A model generated the notes under the pieces. That model did not search any database. It was not told the origin of the DNA and was given only the letters and a program-made list of their open reading frames with translations. DNA of 49,272 bases from Sphingomonas sp. GC_Shp_5 (GTDB taxonomy: Bacteria; Pseudomonadota; Alphaproteobacteria; Sphingomonadales; Sphingomonadaceae), in contig NZ_JALNUP010000027.1 of NCBI RefSeq assembly GCF_026540855.1, positions 1-49,272 on the forward strand, given 5' to 3'. Within the stretch, counting starts at the first letter, position 1. Every line of letters starts with the position of its first letter. The position numbers and the translations under genes are program-made. Below, in pieces: positions 45,282 to 49,272 of this stretch.

Positions 45282-46367
45282 ATGCCAACCTTGTTCGATC
45301 CCTACATGCTCGGCACCATTCCGCTGGCCAATCGCATCGTGATGGCACCCCTCACTCGCAACCGCGCCGCCGCCGGCATGGTTCCGGGCTCGTTTGCCGC
45401 CGACTATTACGCCCAGCGTGCCTCCGCCGGTCTGCTGATCGCCGAAGCGACCCAGGTGTCGCAGCAGGGCCAGGGCTATCAGGACACGCCGGGGATCTAT
45501 ACCGACGCGCAGGTCGAGGGCTGGCGCACCGTCACCGACGCAGTGCACGCCGCCGGCGGCAAGATCTTCCTCCAGCTTTGGCATGTCGGCCGCGTCTCGC
45601 ATGCCGACCTCCAACCCCGCGGTGGAGAGCCCGTCGCGCCATCGGCCATCCGCGCCGACAGCAAGGTTTACGTCGGCGGCAGCTTCGTCGACTGCTCGGA
45701 GCCCCGCGCGCTCGCGCTCGACGAGATCCCGGGCATCGTCGAGGACTTCCGCCGTGGCGCTGCGAATGCGATCCGCGCCGGCTTTGACGGCGTCGAGGTG
45801 CATGGCGCCAACGGCTATCTGCTCGATCAGTTCGCCAAGGACGGCGCCAATCACCGTGACGACATCTATGGTGGGTCGATCGAGAACCGCGCCAGGCTGA
45901 TGCTCGAGGTCACGAAGGCGGTCGTGAACGAGGTCGGTGCCGCGCGCACCGGCATCCGCATCTCGCCGGTCACTCCCGCGAACGGCATTGCGGACAGCGA
46001 TCCCCAGCCCTTGTTCGACCATATCGTCGAGCAGCTCAGCGCCCTCCGTCTCGTCTACCTCCACGTCATCGAAGGCGCGACCGGTGGGCCGCGAGACATC
46101 GCGCCGTTCGACTATGTCTCGCTCCGCCGCCGCTTCGCCCAAGCCTATATGGCCAACAACGGCTACACGCTCGAGCTATCCAACAAGGCATTGGAGGCCG
46201 GCGACGCCGATCTGATCGCCTTCGGCCAGGCGTTCATCGCCAATCCGGACCTCGTTACGCGCCTCGAGCGAGGCGCGCCGCTCAACGAGATCGACAAGGA
46301 CACGCTCTACGGTGGCGGTGCCAAGGGCTATAGCGACTATCCCACGCTCGAGATCGAGCACGCCTGA
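45282..46367 (+). CDS. Old Yellow Enzyme family alkene reductase (NemA-like)
   Basis: A 361-aa FMN TIM-barrel enzyme that reduces activated C=C bonds, and sometimes nitro groups, with NAD(P)H. Motifs are ANRIVMAPLTRNRA, IFLQLWHVGRVSH, HGANGYLLDQF with substrate-binding His174 and Asn177, NHRDDIYGGSIENRARL, and LIAFGQAFIANPDL near the C-terminus. Length and motif spacing match the classical NemA/MR group. It follows the FrnE-like gene by 34 bp with no clear promoter between them. Confidence 0.95.
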   Translation: MPTLFDPYMLGTIPLANRIVMAPLTRNRAAAGMVPGSFAADYYAQRASAGLLIAEATQVSQQGQGYQDTPGIYTDAQVEGWRTVTDAVHAAGGKIFLQLWHVGRVSHADLQPRGGEPVAPSAIRADSKVYVGGSFVDCSEPRALALDEIPGIVEDFRRGAANAIRAGFDGVEVHGANGYLLDQFAKDGANHRDDIYGGSIENRARLMLEVTKAVVNEVGAARTGIRISPVTPANGIADSDPQPLFDHIVEQLSALRLVYLHVIEGATGGPRDIAPFDYVSLRRRFAQAYMANNGYTLELSNKALEAGDADLIAFGQAFIANPDLVTRLERGAPLNEIDKDTLYGGGAKGYSDYPTLEIEHA

Positions 46368-46373
46368 CACAGG

Positions 46374-46401
46374 AAGGGCTGCGTCACTAGCGCAGCGCCT
46401 T
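46374..46401 (+). terminator. Hairpin after the alkene reductase gene
   Basis: AAGGGCTGCG pairs with CGCAGC-G-CCTT (one bulged G) around the seven-base loop TCACTAG, starting seven bases after the stop codon. No long T-run follows, so terminator function is probable but not certain. Confidence 0.5.
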
Positions 46402-46631
46402 CGGTGTCAGCTCCAGATCGACCATTGGAGCAACAACAGCCACAGCCGCGCTATCGATGATGCTGCGTAGGTCAGATAACGGGCCGGCCATCACAGCTCC
46501 GAGGGCAAGTCGCGGCGATTATCTCCCCCGCCGATCTGCCAAACTTGTGTGGCCTGATTGCTCCGTCGGCGCCCCGGAGCTAGGCGCATCGCTGCTTGCC
46601 GACCTCACCCGCTCTGCTGAAGGACCGAGTC

Positions 46632-47048
46632 TTGGCCATCGACATCGTGATCTACCACAACCCCGACTGCGGCACGTCGCGCAACACGCTTGGGCTGATC
46701 CGCAATGCCGGAATCGAGCCGCATGTCGTCGAGTATCTCAAGACCCCGCCCTCGCGGGCACTGCTCCTCGGCTTAATCGAGCGCGCCGGCATCACGCCGC
46801 GGATGCTGTTGCGAGAGAAGGGCACGCCGTTCGCCGCACTGGGGCTTGGTGATGAGACGCTGTCCGACGAGGCATTGGTCGACGCGATGATGCGGCATCC
46901 CCTTCTGATCAACCGCCCCCTAGTGGTATCGCCGCTGGGCGTGAAGCTGTGCCGGCCATCAGAAGCGGTGCTCGATCTGCTGCCGATGCTTCAGCAAGGC
47001 GCCTTCACCAAGGAAGATGGTGAGACGGTAGTGGTGGCAACTTGCTAG
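46632..47048 (+). CDS. arsC: ArsC-type arsenate reductase (glutaredoxin-dependent family)
   Basis: A 138-aa thioredoxin-fold reductase. The catalytic Cys13 lies in YHNPDCGTSRNTL, and Arg61, Arg95 and Arg108 match the arsenate-binding Arg60/94/107 of the plasmid R773 enzyme with a one-residue offset. The TTG start at 46632 has AAGGA (46620-46624) seven bases upstream; a TTG 12 codons earlier has no such site. No ars regulator or arsenite pump is adjacent, so it may act with genes elsewhere or belong to the related YfgD/Spx-like reductases. Confidence 0.9.
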   Translation: MAIDIVIYHNPDCGTSRNTLGLIRNAGIEPHVVEYLKTPPSRALLLGLIERAGITPRMLLREKGTPFAALGLGDETLSDEALVDAMMRHPLLINRPLVVSPLGVKLCRPSEAVLDLLPMLQQGAFTKEDGETVVVATC

Positions 47049-47526
47049 CGCTCGGCCTGACGCTCGGGTTCCGGCTTACCTGGCCACCACGATGCTGTGG
47101 CGATGCTATGGCAATGATCACCCGCACGTCCGAGTGGTGCTACGGCTAAACGCTACCACTTTCCCGTACTTACCTGCGGGGTGCTGAGGCATGCGTTAAT
47201 AATTGGATCGTCGATCGAAAGGCCGGCTTCTCCGTGGCGGAAACGCGTCCGTCGCAGTTGAACTGAAAAATAGCATCGACCCTGATCCGGCCAACCCAAC
47301 GCTGATCAATGCCCGTATGTCGCTCCGAGCCACGTCGCGATCAGGACGGCCGCTTTGTAAAGCGTATGCTGCGCGAGCAGGATGTCTTAGCCATCGTTGG
47401 TCAGGCACCGCGGGCCGGTCGGCACGGGTCGCCAAAGATGCCGATATTTCCGCGAAAGCGACGACGGGCCGATCGACACGCTTCACGTAAACGCGGCTGA
47501 ACAGCTACCCGAGCAGCGAGCGAAAC
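47049..47526. other. Gene-free stretch
   Basis: I see no gene in this ~480-bp stretch. Short frames on both strands (around 47196-47490) lack ribosome sites and recognisable motifs. The sequence is visibly less GC-rich than the rest of the window, with A/T runs such as GAACTGAAAAATAG. Confidence 0.5.
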
Positions 47527-48553
47527 TTACAGAAACTTATTTGGTATGTAGAGCGGTATAGAATCCTCCCACAACTGTCAGTAGTTAACCGCTTTCCGGT
47601 CCCGTCCGCGTTCATGACCATGATCTGCCCATAAGGCTGGAACGTGTTGTCGTAGATAGCCGCGTCGTCTCGGAAGCCGTACATCCCGCTCGACCAGGCT
47701 ATGCGTCCGTCATACGTCCACACGGCGTGCGGGTCGTTTGCCTGGCTGGTGGTCAGCGTCTTCAACCCGGAACCGTCCGGGCGGATCGTGCAGATGTCGA
47801 AATTCGTCGCGCTGGTCTTGCGGGTGAACACGATCAGCTTGCCATCGGGCGACCAGAAGGGAAGATTGTCGACTTCCTTGGTCAGGATGCGCACGCTCTT
47901 GTCGCTGAGATACATGACGCGCAGACCAAAGTTGTTCTCGCCCCAAACCCGATAGCCCAGGTAGCGCCCGTCAGCCGAATAGCTTGGAAATCCCGAATGC
48001 ACGGTGCCGTCGGTCAGTGCCTCGTGCCCCGAACCATCTGCCTTCGCGCGCATCACCGTAGCTTTGCCGTGCGCCCGCTCTTGAAACCAGGCGCCAACGC
48101 CGAACGCGATCCACTGCCCGTCCGGCGACAACGCCGGTTGGAATGCGCCCGCCAGTCCCTTCTTGACCAGCGCCGGATCGAGGCCCGCACCGTCGGCATT
48201 GAACACGACCTTCTGGTCGGAACCATCAGGCTTCATGGTGACGATCGAAGAGTTGCCCAACTGCTTCTCCGTGATCGCCAGCCGCCCTTGGCGCGACAGC
48301 AACGGGAACACGTCGGTCGAACGATACTCCCATTCGGAGTCCCAGCTGTAGTAGCGTGGTATTCGAACCGGGATGTTGGCAACAGCTTGCGCTCGTTTGA
48401 TCCATCGCCATCAGCCACAAACAGTTCGGAGGTGGACGGGCCGATGCGGTTCATCAGCATCACGCCCTTCTTGCCAGGCGCAGCCTTGGCGATACCCGAT
48501 TGCGCGAGTAGCAAGGCGGCGGGCACCGCGACCATGAGCTCCCGACGGTTCAC
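47527..48553 (-). pseudogene. TolB-like PD40 beta-propeller protein, two frameshifts
   Basis: Merged frames encode a ~340-aa exported protein with WD40-like PD40 repeats: TMKPDGSDQKVVF, FQPALSPDGQWIAFG, FPSYSADGRYLGY, LPFWSPDGKLIVFTRK, CTIRPDGSGLKTLT and MNADGTGKRLT. The start is GTG 48553, with AAGGAG seven bases upstream, giving the signal NRRELMVAVPAALLLAQSGIA. The frame breaks near 48345-48358 (FEYHA, then YYSWDSEW in another frame) and again near 47570-47578. After LTTDS the family-like ending WEDSIPLYIPNKFL lies in a shifted frame, with its TAA at 47529-47527. Each break is mended by one added base. Function is unknown; PD40 propellers bind proteins or glycans. Confidence 0.75.
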
Positions 48554-49272
48554 ACACACTCTCCTTGGAGGTCTTTGCCGCTCACCGGCTGCCCCCGCCT
48601 CAAACCGTTAGCTGAAAGTTTGTCGCACTGCATCGCCGTGGATGCAGAAGTTAGCGAGCGTGATCCATCTCCTATGGGTCATCTTCCCTCCGGCTCGATT
48701 GGCGACGTGCGGACCAACCCGGAGCCCTGATTGACCAAGCTCGCCCCTATACGGACCGCCGGCTGGGGCCGGGTGTCAACGCGGGACACGGCGCCATCTG
48801 CCGAAGGAACAGCAGCTATACCGATCATGACCAGGGAGCCGCGGCTGTTATGAAGATCGTGCGGACCCATCTACCCGCGTCGCGAGCGCGGGTGATAGCT
48901 CAGGCGCATCGGGCTAATCTCAGCGCAGGTTATCGCTGACGCAGCGCCGATGATCCGGCAGGTCGCCCGATTCTGTGGGTCCGGAAGCGAGACCTGCATG
49001 ATCCGAAAGGCTGTTCGCCGGGCCAGCCATCCCACAGGTGTCGATCGCCACTTGCCTGCTAACCGTCATCCCCGACCTGCGGGAGCGCAGCAACCGGCGT
49101 GCGACTTTCTGTGATGGTCACGATATGCCATCGAGCGGCACGGCTCGTCGAGACATTGACGCGTTCAAGCGATGTACCGCTCACTTGCCGGCGCGAACGT
49201 CGGTCAGGCTGCAGTAACAGGGAGTGGCGCTTGTCCACGGCAGCCTGCTCGCAACCTACCCCGCCAACCACG
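48554..49272. other. Gene-free stretch at the window edge
   Basis: Apart from the ribosome site of the propeller gene at its left end, I find no supported gene, RNA or repeat in these ~720 bp. The short frames present (for example 48679-48870 and 49059-49271, minus strand) have no recognisable motif. Composition resembles 47.05-47.5 kb rather than the coding-dense part. Confidence 0.45.

Noticed and set aside
47196..47490. Two opposed ~95-codon frames as small genes.
   Set aside because: No ribosome site, no motif and no plausible start choice. Each is as likely to be chance as the other.
1..49272. CRISPR arrays, tRNA or rRNA genes, insertion sequences, phage attachment sites.
   Set aside because: No direct-repeat/spacer pattern, no cloverleaf with CCA-type end, no transposase or integrase and no long terminal repeats were seen on reading both strands. 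A dedicated tRNA and repeat scan would settle this.

Overview
The window is very GC-rich and densely coded, with frequent 1-17 nt gene overlaps and regular GTG and TTG starts. Gene content suggests an alphaproteobacterium, most likely a sphingomonad: a liu-type leucine operon, a NodT-type outer-membrane factor with an EmrAB-like pump, an S10 carboxypeptidase and a ClC exchanger. That assignment is inference from gene content and composition. No rRNA, tRNA, CRISPR or insertion sequence was recognised.

Layout. (1) 1-6.0 kb, plus strand: the 3' part of a large LamG/CARDB protein, translationally coupled to a DUF885 metalloprotease-like protein, then an aldo/keto reductase. (2) 6.0-20.2 kb, minus strand: a tightly packed operon centred on a 1538-aa four-domain protein. 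Its order is fatty-acyl-AMP ligase, acyl carrier protein, class III aminotransferase, then a reductase resembling cyanobacterial acyl-ACP reductase with its nucleophilic Cys kept. Around it lie a phosphopantetheinyl transferase, an acyl-CoA dehydrogenase, an SCP2-like protein, an APC permease, a TylF-type methyltransferase, an alpha/beta hydrolase, an NAD-dependent epimerase/dehydrogenase and a long-chain-alcohol-oxidase-like GMC flavoprotein. The logic is activate, tether, reduce to aldehyde, transaminate, so a long-chain amine or amino-lipid is the predicted product. Three genes (GMC, dehydrogenase, permease) carry stops or frameshifts, so the operon may be decaying in this strain or the sequence may contain errors. 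(3) 20.3-25.4 kb: an Asp/Arg-rich protein, then a three-gene plus-strand set of an intact ABC1/UbiB-type kinase, a degenerate pseudokinase paralogue and a protein of unknown function.

(4) 25.4-32.3 kb: a LysR regulator divergent from a leucine/isovalerate operon (isovaleryl-CoA dehydrogenase, both methylcrotonyl-CoA carboxylase subunits, a MaoC hydratase, a CitE-like lyase). A perfect 21-bp palindrome covers the LysR start codon. (5) 32.4-37.8 kb: an S10 carboxypeptidase, then the conserved ybbP-ybbA/tesA arrangement. (6) 37.7-42.7 kb: a TetR regulator divergent from a tripartite efflux operon (outer-membrane lipoprotein, EmrA-like adaptor, EmrB-like MFS pump). Two matched palindromic operators lie between them, and tetR appears to be leaderless. 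(7) 42.8-47.0 kb: ClC exchanger, DUF1330 protein, FrnE/DsbA-like oxidoreductase, Old Yellow Enzyme and ArsC. (8) 47.05-49.27 kb: less GC-rich and gene-poor, holding only a TolB-like beta-propeller gene broken by two frameshifts.

The two most novel systems are the four-domain amine-forming lipid assembly protein with its operon, and the ABC1 kinase/pseudokinase/unknown trio.
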